From: Burkholderiales bacterium Ga0077543
GTDB taxonomy: Bacteria > Pseudomonadota > Gammaproteobacteria > Burkholderiales > Burkholderiaceae_C
Direction: 5' to 3'
Length of the DNA: 64,000 bases
NCBI GenBank assembly: GCA_001464055.1
Contig: LNET01000062.1
Span: 1 to 64,000 of the forward strand
Below are positions 1-9,718 of this stretch, piece by piece. The notes beneath the pieces are model-generated. The model was given only the letters and a program-made list of their open reading frames with translations, did no database searches and had not been told where the DNA came from. Every line of letters begins with the position of its first letter. The stretch's first letter is position 1. The translations under genes were made by a program, and so were the position numbers.

Positions 1-508
1 CGGTGTTGCCCGGGTCTTCGGCACTGGCCGTGGCCAGGGCCAGAACCCGGGCGCGCAACTGTTCGCGCAGTTCGTGGCTGCCGATCTTCTGGCTGATGCC
101 GATGTGGTTGTCGTGCGGCAGGAAGACCAGCATGCGCCCGGCGATGCTCACCTGGGTGGACAAACGTGCCCCCTTCGTGCCGATGGCGTCCTTGATGACC
201 TGCACCGTCAGCGTCTGGCCTTCGAAGACCTGGCGTTCGATCGGTGGCAGCGCAGCGTCGCCGCGGTGCGGGCCGCTGGCGCTGACGAGATCGGCCACAT
301 GCAGGAAGGCGGCACGTTCCAGGCCGATGTCGACGAAAGCGCTCTGCATGCCCGGCAGCACGCGCACCACTTTGCCCAGGTAGACGTTGCCCACCTGGCC
401 CCGTTCGAGCGTGCGCTCGATGTGCAGTTCCTGCACGGCGCCGTTTTCGACGATGGCCACCCGCGTTTCCTGCGGGGCCCAATTGATGAGGATGTCCTGT
501 ACGCCCAT
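1..508 (-). CDS. rng: Ribonuclease G, N-terminal part (runs off the window edge)
   Basis: RNase E/G-family endoribonuclease that matures the 5' end of 16S rRNA and acts in mRNA turnover in the cytoplasm. The visible ~169 residues begin MGVQDILINWAPQETRVA, the usual betaproteobacterial RNase G start. They run through the S1 RNA-binding region, with GNVYLGKVVRVLPGMQSAF, the LHVADL block, and then HDNHIGISQKI. The catalytic half lies beyond position 1. The ATG at 506-508 follows the maf stop by about 10 bases, the usual maf-rng pairing of this order. RNase E is the only serious alternative, but its typical N-terminus differs. Confidence 0.93.
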   Translation of the reverse strand, partial: MGVQDILINWAPQETRVAIVENGAVQELHIERTLERGQVGNVYLGKVVRVLPGMQSAFVDIGLERAAFLHVADLVSASGPHRGDAALPPIERQVFEGQTLTVQVIKDAIGTKGARLSTQVSIAGRMLVFLPHDNHIGISQKIGSHELREQLRARVLALATASAEDPGNT

Positions 509-518
509 GGCGCGGAGT

Positions 519-1235
519 CTAGGGCGTCAGCGCCATCGGCACCCTGCTGGCTTGCAGCAGTTGCGCGGTCTCGAACAAGGGCAGTCCCATGATGCCGCTG
601 TAGCTTCCGGCGATGCGCGCCACCCAGCCGCCCAGCGCGCTCTGGATGGCGTAGGCGCCAGCCTTGCCGAAGCAGTCGCCGCTGGCGATGTAGGCGTCGA
701 GCACCGCTGGCGGCAGGGCTGCGAAGCGCACGCTGGACACCGACAGCGCCTGGCGCGTGCGGCGGCCGTCGTGCACGGCCACGGCGGTCAGCACGCGGTG
801 ACTGCGGCCGGCCAGGGCCTGCAGGCTGGCGCGGGCTTCGTCGGCGTCGGCCGGCTTGCCCAGGATGCGGCGGCCCAGCGCGACGGTGGTGTCGGCGCAC
901 AGCACGGGTGCCGGCGGCAGGCCGCGCGCCTTGCGCCGTGCAACGGCGGCGCGCAGCTTCAGCGCGGTGACACGTCGCACGTAGTCGGCCGGCAGTTCGC
1001 CGGGGTGCACGGCTTCCAGGGCTTCTGCGTCCTCGTCGGCGGCCGGCAGCAGCAGCTGATGGGCCACGCCCAGCTGGTCGAGCAGCTGGCGCCGGCGCGG
1101 GCTTTGCGAAGCCAGGTACAGCGGGGCGGGCTTGTCGGCACCAGCGTCGGTTCGCGCCTGGGTCGGGCCGTGCTGATGCCGCTCAGTACGGGCGGCGCCT
1201 GCGGGTGGTCTGGGGCGGGTCGGCATGGGTCGCAT
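519..1235 (-). CDS. maf: Maf-like nucleoside triphosphate pyrophosphatase (YhdE type)
   Basis: Cytoplasmic house-cleaning enzyme that hydrolyses dTTP, UTP and modified pyrimidine triphosphates to monophosphates. The Maf signature LYLASQSPRRRQLL is at about residues 38-51, followed by CADTTVALGRRILGKP and the C-terminal block CFGKAGAYAIQS. An ATG at 1235 (or 1226) gives a 238-residue protein with a basic N-terminal extension of about 35 residues. Most Maf proteins start directly before YLASQSP, but I see no good start codon nearer. The 5' end overlaps the 3' end of the upstream LysR gene by 53 bases. It leads into rng, so maf-rng is probably one unit. Function is well supported; the exact start is not. 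Confidence 0.9.
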   Translation of the reverse strand: MRPMPTRPRPPAGAARTERHQHGPTQARTDAGADKPAPLYLASQSPRRRQLLDQLGVAHQLLLPAADEDAEALEAVHPGELPADYVRRVTALKLRAAVARRKARGLPPAPVLCADTTVALGRRILGKPADADEARASLQALAGRSHRVLTAVAVHDGRRTRQALSVSSVRFAALPPAVLDAYIASGDCFGKAGAYAIQSALGGWVARIAGSYSGIMGLPLFETAQLLQASRVPMALTP

Positions 1236-2160
1236 TGTCGGGGGGCTGCCCGGTCGCCTGCTCTGCGCGCGGCTCAGGCAGCGTCCGGTGAATCAGCCGC
1301 TGCACCAGCGGGTGCTGCACCCGGCGCTCGGTGGCGATGGCGTAGTAATGCTCGTCGACGCCCTCGCAAGGGCCCAGGCAACGCACGCCGTAGCGCGCCA
1401 GCAGCTCTGCATGCACCAGGGCCGGCGCCGGAAACACGCCCATCCCACCAGCACCGAAGGTCTTCAGCAGGGCACTGTCGTCGAATTCGCCGACGATGCG
1501 GGGCCGCAGCCCGCGCGCTTCGAACCAGGCATCGAGCCGCTGGCGTGTGGCTTGCTGCGGGCTGGGCAGCAGCAGGGGCAGCTGTTCCAGCTGCTGCGGG
1601 AAAGGGGTGTCGGCGGGCGGGCACAGTGCGGGCGCGGCATACCAGGCCAGCGGGCTGGTTTCCAGCGGGTGGCTCACCAGGCGCAGATGTGTGTCGGCGG
1701 GGGCCGGGCGGTCGGCCAGCACCACGTCCAGCCGGTGCAGGGCCAGGTCGGCCAGCAAAGTGGGCAGGTCGTTCTCGCGGCAGCGCAGGCGCAACCGCGG
1801 TTCGGTCAGCACGGGCTGCAAGAGGCGGTGAACCACCAGCTTGGGCACACCGTCGTTCACGCCCAGTTGCAGACGCAACACCGGGTTGCCACCGGCTTCC
1901 TGCACCAGGCCTGGCAGCGCCTGGCCCAGCTGAAAGATGGCTTCGGCCTGCTGCAGCGCAGCCTGGCCGGCTTCGGTGAGCGCCAGGCCGCGGCCGGCCG
2001 GCTTCAACAGGCTGTGGCCCAGGCTGCGTTCCAGCTCGGCCACTTGGGCGCTGACGGTCTGCACCGCCATGTCCAGCCGTGCTGCCGCACGCGCCATGCC
2101 ACCTTCCTTGGCCACCACCCAGAAGTAGTACAGGTGCCTGTAATTGAAAACCAGTGTCAT
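1183..2160 (-). CDS. nhaR: LysR-family regulator, NhaR type
   Basis: DNA-binding LysR-type activator related to NhaR, which in Escherichia coli responds to sodium and activates nhaA. The start MTLVFNYRHLYYFWVVAKEG matches the NhaR N-terminus (NYxHLYYFW). The helix-turn-helix lies at about residues 20-40 (MARAAARLDMAVQTVSAQVA), followed by the linker helix and a periplasmic-binding-like effector domain that includes GAGGMGVFPAP. Length 325 residues, slightly longer than usual because of a disordered tail. The ATG at 2158-2160 is supported by family alignment; longer upstream frames are spurious. No Na+/H+ antiporter gene is adjacent, so the regulated target is unknown. It is divergent from the HPF-like gene across 121 bases and overlaps maf at its 3' end. 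Confidence 0.85.
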   Translation of the reverse strand: MTLVFNYRHLYYFWVVAKEGGMARAAARLDMAVQTVSAQVAELERSLGHSLLKPAGRGLALTEAGQAALQQAEAIFQLGQALPGLVQEAGGNPVLRLQLGVNDGVPKLVVHRLLQPVLTEPRLRLRCRENDLPTLLADLALHRLDVVLADRPAPADTHLRLVSHPLETSPLAWYAAPALCPPADTPFPQQLEQLPLLLPSPQQATRQRLDAWFEARGLRPRIVGEFDDSALLKTFGAGGMGVFPAPALVHAELLARYGVRCLGPCEGVDEHYYAIATERRVQHPLVQRLIHRTLPEPRAEQATGQPPDNATHADPPQTTRRRRPY

Positions 2161-2281
2161 GGGTGCAGATCTCGAACGTTCCGGTTTTTGCGAAGGGTGG
2201 CTCCGCCCAGGCCTGCTTTTTACGCGTGGCGCCTGCACCCAGGATCGAAGGGTCTTCCCCTCAACCTGTCCGGAGAGTGCG

Positions 2282-2599
2282 ATGCAAGTGTTGTTTGAAG
2301 CCCGTGACCCTGAAGGCGCCCCGCTGCGCGAGGTGGCCATTCGCCGCGCACGCTTCGTGATGCGGCGTCTTTCCTGGCTGGTGCCGCGTGCGCGAATCTG
2401 CCTGTCCGACGACAACGGCCCGCGCGGCGGCGTCGACAAGCGTTGCCAGATCGAGCTGAGCACCCAGCACGCCGGCGTGCTGGTGGTCACCACGGTGGCG
2501 CGCGACTGGCGCACCGCGCTCGACGGCGCGCTGGCGCGTGCCACGCGCGCGGTGCTGCGGCGCCTGCGCCGCAGCCAGCCGCAGACGAGGTCTGCGTGA
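2282..2599 (+). CDS. HPF/RaiA-family ribosome-associated protein
   Basis: Small basic 105-residue protein resembling the hibernation-promoting factor/RaiA (YfiA) family, which binds the 30S decoding region and inactivates ribosomes under stress. Visible signs are the alternating strand/helix pattern, with an early strand (MQVLFEARD), a central acidic loop SDDNGPRGGVDKRC, and an Arg-rich C-terminal helix ending VLRRLRRSQPQ. It is shorter than long HPF and lacks the dimerisation tail. The stop overlaps the ATG of the next gene as TGATG, so the two are translationally coupled. The family call rests on general similarity; the particular role is an inference. Confidence 0.7.
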   Translation: MQVLFEARDPEGAPLREVAIRRARFVMRRLSWLVPRARICLSDDNGPRGGVDKRCQIELSTQHAGVLVVTTVARDWRTALDGALARATRAVLRRLRRSQPQTRSA

Positions 2600-3018
2600 T
2601 GCCGCTGCGCCCATACCCCGACAACAGTCCCCAGGCCGCAGGCCGCGTGATGGCCCTGGCCATCCTGGCCGACGGTGAATTGTGCGAGGCAGAGCGCCGC
2701 ATGCTGCTCACGCTCGACGCTGCGGCCCGGCTGGGGCTGGACGCCCCCACTTGGCAGGCGGTGGTGTGCGGCTTCGCCGAAGACCTGGCCGCCAGCCGCG
2801 CACCGCGCTGGGCCCACGCCTGCCAGGTGGACCCCTGGACCATGGCCGGCGTGTTCGACGCCGTCACCGACCCGGCGTTGCGGCGCCGGGTGCTGCGCCT
2901 GTGCGCGGTGCTGGTGGAGGCCGACGACCGCATCGACGCCGGTGAATCGACGGTGCTGACCGCGGCCGTCGAGCACTGGGGCCTGCAGGCCGAGCTGATT
3001 CAGCCCGAGCCGGCCTGA
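2599..3018 (+). CDS. TerB-like small helical protein
   Basis: Acidic, all-helical 139-residue protein resembling the tellurite-resistance TerB fold. The duplicated acidic helices ALAILADGELCEAERRML and AVLVEADDRIDAGESTVL carry the D-G-E/D-R pattern expected of the TerB metal-binding module. There is no signal peptide or membrane segment. The ATG overlaps the preceding stop (TGATG), so it is probably made together with the HPF-like protein. No other ter genes are nearby, so tellurite resistance should not be assumed. TerB domains also occur in stress and signalling proteins of unknown action. The gene converges on rlmH. Confidence 0.65.
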   Translation: MPLRPYPDNSPQAAGRVMALAILADGELCEAERRMLLTLDAAARLGLDAPTWQAVVCGFAEDLAASRAPRWAHACQVDPWTMAGVFDAVTDPALRRRVLRLCAVLVEADDRIDAGESTVLTAAVEHWGLQAELIQPEPA

Positions 3019-3046
3019 AGCCAGGGCCGGGCGCCCGGCCGGCGGG

Positions 3047-3517
3047 CTATTCCCGGTGGTACGGGTGCCCGCTGGCCAGCGTGTGGGCGCGGTACAGCGC
3101 CTCGGCCAGCAGCACCCGGGCGAAGGCGTGCGGCAGGGTCAGGTCGCTCAGCCGCAGGGTTTCGTCGGCACTGGCCTTGACCGCCGCGTCCAGGCCATCG
3201 GGCCCGCCCACCAGAAGCGCCACGTCGCGGCCGTCGCCGCGCCAGAATTGAAGGCGCTCGGCCAGCTGTGCGCTGGTTCGGCGGCTGCCATGTTCGTCCA
3301 GCACCACACGGCGCACGCCCTTGGGCAGTGCGGCCTCGAAACGCTGGGCTTCGGCGGCCATGCATTGCGCAGCGGTCTTGCCGCTGCTGCGTGGCTCGGC
3401 CTTCAGGGCCTTCAGCTCCAGCCGCAGTTCCGGCGGAAAGCGCTTGGCGAAGTCGTCCCAGGCCGTGTCGGCCCAGGCCGGCTGGCGCTGGCCCACCGCC
3501 ACCACCAGCAGCTTCAT
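3047..3517 (-). CDS. rlmH: 23S rRNA pseudouridine-1915 N3-methyltransferase RlmH
   Basis: SPOUT-class S-adenosylmethionine-dependent enzyme that methylates pseudouridine 1915 in helix 69 of 23S rRNA on assembled 70S ribosomes. The 156-residue length equals the family norm. The start [17 protein letters not shown], the knot-forming LLVGGPDGL near residue 103, and the C-terminal [20 protein letters not shown] (essential HPYHR) are all intact. The ATG at 3515-3517 sits 4 bases after the rsfS stop, so the genes are co-transcribed. It is the last gene of the purD-to-rlmH run before the inserted nhaR/HPF/TerB module. Confidence 0.97.
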   Translation of the reverse strand: MKLLVVAVGQRQPAWADTAWDDFAKRFPPELRLELKALKAEPRSSGKTAAQCMAAEAQRFEAALPKGVRRVVLDEHGSRRTSAQLAERLQFWRGDGRDVALLVGGPDGLDAAVKASADETLRLSDLTLPHAFARVLLAEALYRAHTLASGHPYHRE

Positions 3518-3521
3518 GGCG

Positions 3522-4256
3522 TCAGCGGCTGCGTCCCGGGGCCTTCTTGGCCGGGGCCCGTTTGGCGGCCGCCTTCTTCGCTGGCGCCTTCCGCGCAGGC
3601 TTGCTGGGGGCGATGACCAGGGTCTTGACCTTCGGCGCGGGTTTGGCGGGCGCGCGCGTGGCGCTGGCCGCGGGGGCCTTGGCGCTGGTGTTGGCTGGGG
3701 CCCTGGCTGGTGCTTTGGTCGGTGTCTTGGTCGGTGCTTTCGCCGCTGTCTTGGCTGATGCCTTGCCCGCGGGTTTCGTGGTGCCCAGGCCGGTGGGTCG
3801 GGTCGTGGTCTTCGTCGCTGCCTGGCGCGATGCCACCGCAGTGCCCGCGCGCTGGTGTGCCGGCTTGGCCGCAGGTTCAGGTTCGCTGGCCTTGACCAGG
3901 CCGGTCTTGGCCTCGCCCAGCTTCAGCTTCACCGCCTTGCCGCCCCAGATCTCTTCGAGGTGGTAGTACTCGCGAATCGAGGGCTGCATGATGTGCGCCA
4001 CCGCCGCGCCGCAGTCGACGATGATCCATTCGCCGTTGTCCTCGCCTTCGGTGGCCATCACTTGCATGCCGCGCGACTTCACGCTCTCGCGCACGCTGGA
4101 AGCCAGGGCCTTGGTCTGCCGATTGCTGCTGCCCGAGGCGATGATCACGCGCTCGAACATCGACGACAGGTGCTCGGTGTTGAAGACGACGATGTGCTGC
4201 GCCTTCACGTCTTCCAGGCCATCGACGATGGCGCGTTGCAGTTTGCGGATGTCCAT
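3522..4256 (-). CDS. rsfS: Ribosomal silencing factor RsfS with a long Ala/Lys/Pro-rich tail
   Basis: RsfS (YbeB/Iojap) binds ribosomal protein uL14 and blocks subunit joining in starvation. Residues 1-115 form the normal domain, starting [19 protein letters not shown] and including [28 protein letters not shown] and [12 protein letters not shown]. The usual protein ends there. Here about 120 more residues follow, made of Ala-, Lys-, Pro- and Thr-rich [12 protein letters not shown]-like units resembling histone H1/AlgP C-terminal arms. The reading frame is intact and the tail ends with KKAPGRSR just before rlmH. The tail may bind nucleic acid or ribosomes; that is an inference. Confidence 0.95.
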   Translation of the reverse strand: MDIRKLQRAIVDGLEDVKAQHIVVFNTEHLSSMFERVIIASGSSNRQTKALASSVRESVKSRGMQVMATEGEDNGEWIIVDCGAAVAHIMQPSIREYYHLEEIWGGKAVKLKLGEAKTGLVKASEPEPAAKPAHQRAGTAVASRQAATKTTTRPTGLGTTKPAGKASAKTAAKAPTKTPTKAPARAPANTSAKAPAASATRAPAKPAPKVKTLVIAPSKPARKAPAKKAAAKRAPAKKAPGRSR

Positions 4257-4271
4257 TCAGCTCCTATTCAG

Positions 4272-4886
4272 TCAGCCCTTGTAGAGCTGGTGCTTGTCAA
4301 TATAGCGCGCCACCTGGGGTGGCACCAGTTGCGAAATGTCCTGCCCGGCGGCCACGCGGGCGCGGATGTCGGTGGACGAGATGTCGAGCATGGCCAGCGG
4401 CACCGCGCGGTGCGGGTAGGCCAGCACGTCCGGGTGCACGGCCGCGGGCACGCCCGGTCGGTTGGCCACGGCCAGGGTCACGCGGGCCAGCAGCTCGGGC
4501 CAGTTGCCCCAGGTGTGCAGGCCGGCATATTGGTCCTGGCCGATGATCAGCACCCACTCGGTGCCGGGCTCGCGCTGCTGCAGCGCACGCACGGTGTCCA
4601 GGGTATAGCTGGCGCCCTGGCGTTCGATTTCGATGCGGTCGACGGTGAAACGCGTCTCCCCGTCGATGGCCAGGCGCACCATGGCTTCGCGGTGCACGGC
4701 GTCGGTGATCTCGCCCTTCTGCCAGGGCCGTCCGGCGGGCACCCAGCGCACCTCGTCGAGCTGCAGGCCGGTCAAGGCGGCGTGGGCCAGCGCGACATGG
4801 GCCGTGTGCACCGGGTCGAAGGTGCCCCCCAGCAGCCCCACACGGCGGCTGCCGTGGGCTGGGCCCTGCTGGCCGGCGTCATTCAT
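4272..4886 (-). CDS. nadD: Nicotinate-nucleotide adenylyltransferase NadD
   Basis: Makes nicotinate adenine dinucleotide from nicotinate mononucleotide and ATP in NAD biosynthesis. The nucleotidyltransferase motif [15 protein letters not shown] is at about residues 18-32. The later [17 protein letters not shown] block near residue 170 corresponds to the conserved SSTxIR motif. The 204-residue length is normal. The ATG at 4886 overlaps the end of hemF by 4 bases (4883-4886), showing translational coupling in the hemF-nadD-rsfS-rlmH order common in Burkholderiales. Confidence 0.96.
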   Translation of the reverse strand: MNDAGQQGPAHGSRRVGLLGGTFDPVHTAHVALAHAALTGLQLDEVRWVPAGRPWQKGEITDAVHREAMVRLAIDGETRFTVDRIEIERQGASYTLDTVRALQQREPGTEWVLIIGQDQYAGLHTWGNWPELLARVTLAVANRPGVPAAVHPDVLAYPHRAVPLAMLDISSTDIRARVAAGQDISQLVPPQVARYIDKHQLYKG

Positions 4887-5800
4887 TCATTCAGCCAATC
4901 GCGCGGGCGCAGGAAGTCGGTGTACAGGCGCGCCTCGGGTGACCCGGCTTCGGGCTGCCAGCTGTAGCGCCAGGTGACGATGGGCGGCATGCTCATCAGG
5001 ATGCTTTCGGTGCGGCCACCGCCATGCAGGCCGAAGTGCGTGCCGCGGTCCCAGACGAGGTTGAACTCGACATAGCGCCCGCGGCGGTAGGCCTGGAATT
5101 CACGCTCGCGTTCGCCGTAGGCCGTCTCGCGCCGGCGCTGGACGATGGGCAGGTAGGCCGGAACGAAGGCGTCGCCCACGGCTCGCATCATCGCGAAGCC
5201 GTCGGCGAACGTGCCTTCGTTGAAGTCGTCGAAGAACACGCCGCCGACGCCGCGCGGTTCGTTGCGGTGCTTCAGGAAGAAGTATTCGTCGCACCACTGC
5301 TTGAAGCGCGGGTACTTGTCGGCGCCGAAGGGCGCCAGGGCGTCGGCGTTGACGCGGTGGAAATGGCGGGCGTCGTCCTCGAAGCCGTAATAGGGCGTGA
5401 GGTCCATGCCGCCGCCGAACCACACCACCGGGGGCTGTGCTTCGGGCGTGACGGCCAGCATGCGCACGTTCATGTGCACGGTGGGAACGTAGGGGTTGCG
5501 CGGGTGCATCACCAGGCTCACGCCCATGGCCTCGAAAGGCGCGCCGGCCAGTTCTGCACGGTGCTGCGTGGCCGAGGGCGGCAGCGCCTGGCCTTTCACG
5601 TGGCTGAAGTTGCAGCCGCCGCGTTCCAGCAGGTTCCCCTGCTCGACCAGTTGCGACAGGCCGTCGCCTTCGAGCTTGCCGCCGGCCGGCCGCACCCAGC
5701 CGTCGCTGATGAATTCCTTGCCGTCTTCGGCCTGGAAGGTTTGCACGATGCGTCCCTGCAGGCCCAGCAGGTAGGCGCGTACGGTGTCGGTGTCGATCAT
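4883..5800 (-). CDS. hemF: Oxygen-dependent coproporphyrinogen III oxidase
   Basis: Cytosolic enzyme that oxidatively decarboxylates coproporphyrinogen III to protoporphyrinogen IX in heme synthesis. The 305-residue protein has the family landmarks: [20 protein letters not shown], the stretch [40 protein letters not shown], and a C-terminal [15 protein letters not shown]. Length and start match known HemF proteins. It is flanked by purD (stop 5805) and nadD (4-base overlap). The presence of hemF points to at least facultatively aerobic growth. Confidence 0.97.
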   Translation of the reverse strand: MIDTDTVRAYLLGLQGRIVQTFQAEDGKEFISDGWVRPAGGKLEGDGLSQLVEQGNLLERGGCNFSHVKGQALPPSATQHRAELAGAPFEAMGVSLVMHPRNPYVPTVHMNVRMLAVTPEAQPPVVWFGGGMDLTPYYGFEDDARHFHRVNADALAPFGADKYPRFKQWCDEYFFLKHRNEPRGVGGVFFDDFNEGTFADGFAMMRAVGDAFVPAYLPIVQRRRETAYGEREREFQAYRRGRYVEFNLVWDRGTHFGLHGGGRTESILMSMPPIVTWRYSWQPEAGSPEARLYTDFLRPRDWLNE

Positions 5801-5804
5801 GGTG

Positions 5805-7097
5805 TCAATGCTTGATGGCGCGATGGCCGATGTCGTTGCGCCACTGGGCGCCGTCGAACTGAACCTGACGAACGCCTTCCAGGGCCCGCTGCTGGGCCAG
5901 CTTCACCGAGTCGCCCAGCGCGGTGACACACAGCACGCGCCCGCCGCTGGTGTGCAGCCGTCCGTCCTGCAGCGTCGTGCCGGCGTGGAACACCTGCAGC
6001 TCGGGCGTGCCTGCGGGCAGGGCGGTGATGGCGTCGCCCTTGCGCGGGGCGGCCGGGTAGCCGGCCGCGGCCATTACCACGCCCAGTGCGATGCGGCGGT
6101 CCCATTGCAGTTCGACCTTGTCCAGCGTGCCGTCGGTGGCGTGCATCAGCAGTTCGAAGAGGTCGCTTTTCAGGCGCATGAGGATGACCTCGGCCTCGGG
6201 GTCGCCCAGCCGGCAATTGAATTCCACCGTGCGCGGCTGGCCCTGGCCGTCGATCATGAGCCCGGCATACAGGAAGCCGGTGAACGGCCGCCCCTCGCGC
6301 GCCATGCCGTGCACGGTGGGCCAGATGATTTCCTGCATGGCCTTGGCGTGCACGTTGGGCGTGACCACCGGCGCCGGCGAATAGGCGCCCATGCCGCCAG
6401 TGTTGGGACCGGTGTCGCCTTCGAAGATGCGCTTGTGGTCCTGGCTGGTGGCCAGCGTGACGACGTTGCCGCCGTCGCACAGCACGATGAAGCTGGCTTC
6501 CTCGCCCTGCATGAACTCCTCGACGACGACGCGGGCGCCGCCGGCGTTGTGCTGCACGCCCAGCGTGTTCGCCGACAGCATGTCGGTGATTGCGGCATGG
6601 GCCTCGTCGGGCGTCATCGCCACCACCACGCCCTTGCCCGCAGCCAGGCCGTCGGCCTTCACGACGATGGGCGCGCCCGTGGCGCCCACTTCGGCATCGA
6701 CATAGGCGTGTGCCGCCGCAGCGTCGGTGAAGGTGGCCGAACGCGCCGTGGGGATGCCATGGCGCTGCATGAAGTCCTTGGCGTAGGCCTTGGAGCTTTC
6801 GAGCTCGGCCGCGGCTTTGGTGGGCCCGAAGATGCGCAGCCCGCGGCTGCGGAAAAGGTCCACCACGCCCGCGGCCAGTGGCGCTTCTGGCCCGACCACG
6901 GTGAGCACGATCTTCTCGGTCTGGGCGAAGTCGGCCAGGGCTTCGGGGCTGTGCAGCGGCACGGTGACGAACTGCGGGTCGCTGGCCGTCCCGCCATTGC
7001 CCGGGGCCACGTACACACGCTGCACACGTTCGCTCTGGGCGAGTTTCCAGGCCAGCGCATGTTCGCGCCCGCCGCTGCCGATCACGAGGACTTTCAA
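5805..7097 (-). CDS. purD: Phosphoribosylamine-glycine ligase
   Basis: ATP-grasp enzyme that joins glycine to 5-phosphoribosylamine, the second step of purine synthesis. The N-terminal [20 protein letters not shown] is diagnostic, followed by [40 protein letters not shown], the ATP-binding [16 protein letters not shown] and [12 protein letters not shown]. At 430 residues it is of standard length. It sits 7 bases downstream of yebC and 4 bases upstream of hemF, so these genes are probably read together. Confidence 0.97.
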   Translation of the reverse strand: MKVLVIGSGGREHALAWKLAQSERVQRVYVAPGNGGTASDPQFVTVPLHSPEALADFAQTEKIVLTVVGPEAPLAAGVVDLFRSRGLRIFGPTKAAAELESSKAYAKDFMQRHGIPTARSATFTDAAAAHAYVDAEVGATGAPIVVKADGLAAGKGVVVAMTPDEAHAAITDMLSANTLGVQHNAGGARVVVEEFMQGEEASFIVLCDGGNVVTLATSQDHKRIFEGDTGPNTGGMGAYSPAPVVTPNVHAKAMQEIIWPTVHGMAREGRPFTGFLYAGLMIDGQGQPRTVEFNCRLGDPEAEVILMRLKSDLFELLMHATDGTLDKVELQWDRRIALGVVMAAAGYPAAPRKGDAITALPAGTPELQVFHAGTTLQDGRLHTSGGRVLCVTALGDSVKLAQQRALEGVRQVQFDGAQWRNDIGHRAIKH

Positions 7098-7104
7098 AGG
7101 GCGG

Positions 7105-7830
7105 CTACCCGGCGATCAACGCGTTGTGGAAGACGTCCTGGGTATCGTCGAGGTCTTCGATGACGTCCAGCAGCTTCTGCATGCGCGCGGCGTCTTCGCC
7201 GGCGAGTTCGATGCTGTTTTCCGGGCGCATGGTCACCTCGGCCACGGCGGGCTTGAAGCCGGCGCCTTCCAGTGCCGTCTTCAGGGCTTCGAAGTCGGGC
7301 ACGGCGCACAGCACCTCGATGCTGCCGTCGTCGCCGGTGACCACGTCCTCGGCGCCGGCTTCCAGCGCCACTTCCATCAGCTTGTCTTCGGGCGTGCCGG
7401 GCTCGAACACGAATTGCCCGCAATGCTTGAACTGGAAGGCCACGCTGCCTTCGGTGCCCATGTTGCCGCCGTACTTGCTGAAGGCGTGGCGCACCTCGGC
7501 CACGGTGCGCACGCGGTTGTCGGTCATGCAGTCGACGATGATGGCCGCGCCTCCGATGCCATAGCCTTCGTAGCGGATTTCCTCGTAGCTGACGCCTTCG
7601 AGGTTGCCGGTGGCCTTGTCGATGTTGCGCTTGACGGTGTCGACCGGCAGGTTGACCGCCTTGGCCTTCTCGATGGCCAGCCGCAGGCGCGGGTTGGCAG
7701 ACGGGTCACCGCCGCCCAGCCGGGCCGCGACCATGATCTCGCGGATCACCCGGGTCCAGGCCTTGCCGCGCTTTTCGTCCTGCCGGCCCTTGCGGTGCTG
7801 GATGTTGGCCCATTTGGAATGTCCGGCCAT
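7105..7830 (-). CDS. yebC: YebC/PmpR-family protein (TACO1 family)
   Basis: Cytoplasmic protein of the TACO1/YebC family, originally annotated as a transcriptional regulator and now also linked to translation of difficult (for example polyproline) sequences. The start [20 protein letters not shown], the block [20 protein letters not shown], and [19 protein letters not shown] are family hallmarks. Length of 241 residues is normal. It lies between fhs and purD in the same direction. Either molecular role remains possible from sequence alone. Confidence 0.96.
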   Translation of the reverse strand: MAGHSKWANIQHRKGRQDEKRGKAWTRVIREIMVAARLGGGDPSANPRLRLAIEKAKAVNLPVDTVKRNIDKATGNLEGVSYEEIRYEGYGIGGAAIIVDCMTDNRVRTVAEVRHAFSKYGGNMGTEGSVAFQFKHCGQFVFEPGTPEDKLMEVALEAGAEDVVTGDDGSIEVLCAVPDFEALKTALEGAGFKPAVAEVTMRPENSIELAGEDAARMQKLLDVIEDLDDTQDVFHNALIAG

Positions 7831-7905
7831 GGGGTGCTGTGCTCCTCGCTGTCGAGGCGAGATTTTAGCTGGCGCCGCCAGCCCGCCGCCGGCCGCTGCC
7901 CGGCG

Positions 7906-9585
7906 TCAGAACAAGCCGACCACGCGTCCGTCGTCGCCGAGGTCGATCTTCTCGGCCGAAGGCACCTTCGGCAGGCCGGGCATGGTCATGATGTCGCCAC
8001 AGACCATGACCACAAATTCGGCACCCGCGGCCAGGCGAACCTCGCGGATGCTCAGGCTGTGGCCACTTGGGGCGCCGCGCAGGGTGGGGTCGGTGGAGAA
8101 GCTGTACTGGGTCTTGGCCACGCACACCGGGTAGTGGCCGTAGCCCTCGTCCTGCAGCTTCTGGATCTGTGCACGCACCTTGGTGTCGGCCGTCACTTCG
8201 GCAGCGCCGTAGATCTTGGTGGCGATGGCCTTGATCTTGGCCATCAGCGTCTCGTTTTCCTCGTAGACGAACTTGAAGCCGCTGGGCTGGCCGCTTTCGG
8301 CGATTTCCACCACGGCGCGCGCCACGTCTTCCGCGCCCTTGCCGCCCTCGGCCCAGTGGCGGGCCACGATCACCGGCGTCTCCAGCCCGGCCATCTTGCT
8401 TTTCAGCAGTTCCAGTTCGGCCGGGGTGTCGAAGCTGAAGTTGTTGACCGACACCACGCAGGGCAGGCCGTAGTGCTTGCGCACGTTCCAGACATGCCGC
8501 TCCAGGTTGGCCAGGCCCTGTTCCAGGGCGGCCAGGTTCTCGGTGTTCAGGGCCTTGACGTCGACGCCGCCATGGAATTTCAGCGCACGGATGGTGGCGA
8601 CGATGACCACCGCGTCGGGCCGCAAGCCGCTCTTGCGGCACTTGATGTCGATGAATTTCTCGGCGCCCAGGTCGGCGCCGAAGCCGGCTTCGGTGACGAC
8701 ATAGTCGGCCAGCTTCAGGCTGGCCTGGGTGGCGATGACGCTGTTGCAGCCGTGGGCGATGTTGGCGAAAGGCCCGCCGTGCAGGATGGCGGGGTTGTTT
8801 TCCAGCGTCTGCACCAGGTTGGGCTTGAGCGCGTCCTTCAGCAGCACGGCCATCGCGCCATGCGCCTTCAGGTCGCGCGCCGTCACCGGCTTTTGCTGCG
8901 CGGTCTGAGCCACGACGATGTTGCCCAGGCGCGTCTTCAGGTCATTCATGCTGGTGGCCAGGCACAGGATGGCCATCACCTCGCTGGCCACGACGATGTC
9001 GAAGCCGTCCTGGCGCGGGTAGCCGTTGCCAGGCCCGCCGAGCGAATTGACGATCTCGCGCAGCGCCCGGTCGTTCATGTCCACCACGCGCTTCCAGCTG
9101 ATGCGGCGCACGTCGATGCCGAGTTCGTTGCCGTGGTGGATGTGGTTGTCCAGCATCGCGGCCAGCAGGTTGTTGGCCAGTGCGATGGCGCTGAAGTCGC
9201 CGGTGAAGTGCAGGTTGATGTCTTCCATCGGCACCACCTGCGCATAGCCGCCGCCGGCCGCGCCGCCCTTCATGCCGAAGACCGGGCCCAGCGACGGTTC
9301 GCGCAGGCAGACCATGGTCTTCTTCCCGATGCGGTTCAGCGCGTCGCCCAGACCCACCGTGGTTGTGGTCTTGCCTTCGCCGGCCGGGGTGGGGCTGATG
9401 GCGGTGACGAGGATCAGCTTGCCGTTGGGCCTGTCTTTCAGGCTGGCGATGTAGTCCAGCGAGATCTTGGCCTTGTAGTGGCCATAGGGTTCCAGGTGTT
9501 CGTCGGAGATGCCCAGCCGGTCGCGGGCGATCTGGGTCACGCGTTCCAGCTTCGCGGCCTGGGCGATGTCGATGTCGGTGGGCAT
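7906..9585 (-). CDS. fhs: Formate-tetrahydrofolate ligase
   Basis: ATP-dependent synthesis of 10-formyl-tetrahydrofolate from formate in one-carbon metabolism. The 559-residue protein carries the P-loop region [20 protein letters not shown] at about residues 67-86, followed by [20 protein letters not shown]. The C-terminal [20 protein letters not shown] also fits. The start [14 protein letters not shown] gives the usual length. The enzyme is patchily distributed in proteobacteria; here it is intact. It ends 75 bases before yebC. Confidence 0.97.
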   Translation of the reverse strand: MPTDIDIAQAAKLERVTQIARDRLGISDEHLEPYGHYKAKISLDYIASLKDRPNGKLILVTAISPTPAGEGKTTTTVGLGDALNRIGKKTMVCLREPSLGPVFGMKGGAAGGGYAQVVPMEDINLHFTGDFSAIALANNLLAAMLDNHIHHGNELGIDVRRISWKRVVDMNDRALREIVNSLGGPGNGYPRQDGFDIVVASEVMAILCLATSMNDLKTRLGNIVVAQTAQQKPVTARDLKAHGAMAVLLKDALKPNLVQTLENNPAILHGGPFANIAHGCNSVIATQASLKLADYVVTEAGFGADLGAEKFIDIKCRKSGLRPDAVVIVATIRALKFHGGVDVKALNTENLAALEQGLANLERHVWNVRKHYGLPCVVSVNNFSFDTPAELELLKSKMAGLETPVIVARHWAEGGKGAEDVARAVVEIAESGQPSGFKFVYEENETLMAKIKAIATKIYGAAEVTADTKVRAQIQKLQDEGYGHYPVCVAKTQYSFSTDPTLRGAPSGHSLSIREVRLAAGAEFVVMVCGDIMTMPGLPKVPSAEKIDLGDDGRVVGLF

Positions 9586-9688
9586 GGCGGGGTTCCGGTG
9601 GCGCGCTGGGCTTTGCCCTGGCGCTGGCCGGGCGATGAAGGTGCACGCATTATGAATTCAGCCGCCAGGCCGCCGCATCCGAACAGCG

Positions 9689-9715
9689 GCCGGCGGCCAG
9701 CCACCGGCCGCCGGC
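9689..9715 (-). terminator. GC-rich hairpin downstream of the chemoreceptor gene
   Basis: Perfect 10-bp arms GCCGGCGGCC (9689-9698) and GGCCGCCGGC (9706-9715) with a 7-base loop, starting 4 bases after the chemoreceptor stop. There is no T-run on the minus strand, so it may act as an RNA-stabilising hairpin or a weak terminator. Confidence 0.5.
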
Positions 9716-9718
9716 GTT

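Noticed and set aside
3530-3900. Regular short DNA repeats that might suggest CRISPR or a satellite
   Set aside because: They encode the Ala/Lys/Pro-rich tail of RsfS in frame; there are no spacers or constant repeats.
7868-7882. Small hairpin GCTGGC-GCC-GCCAGC between yebC and fhs
   Set aside because: Short stem without a T-run in either useful direction; too weak to call a terminator.
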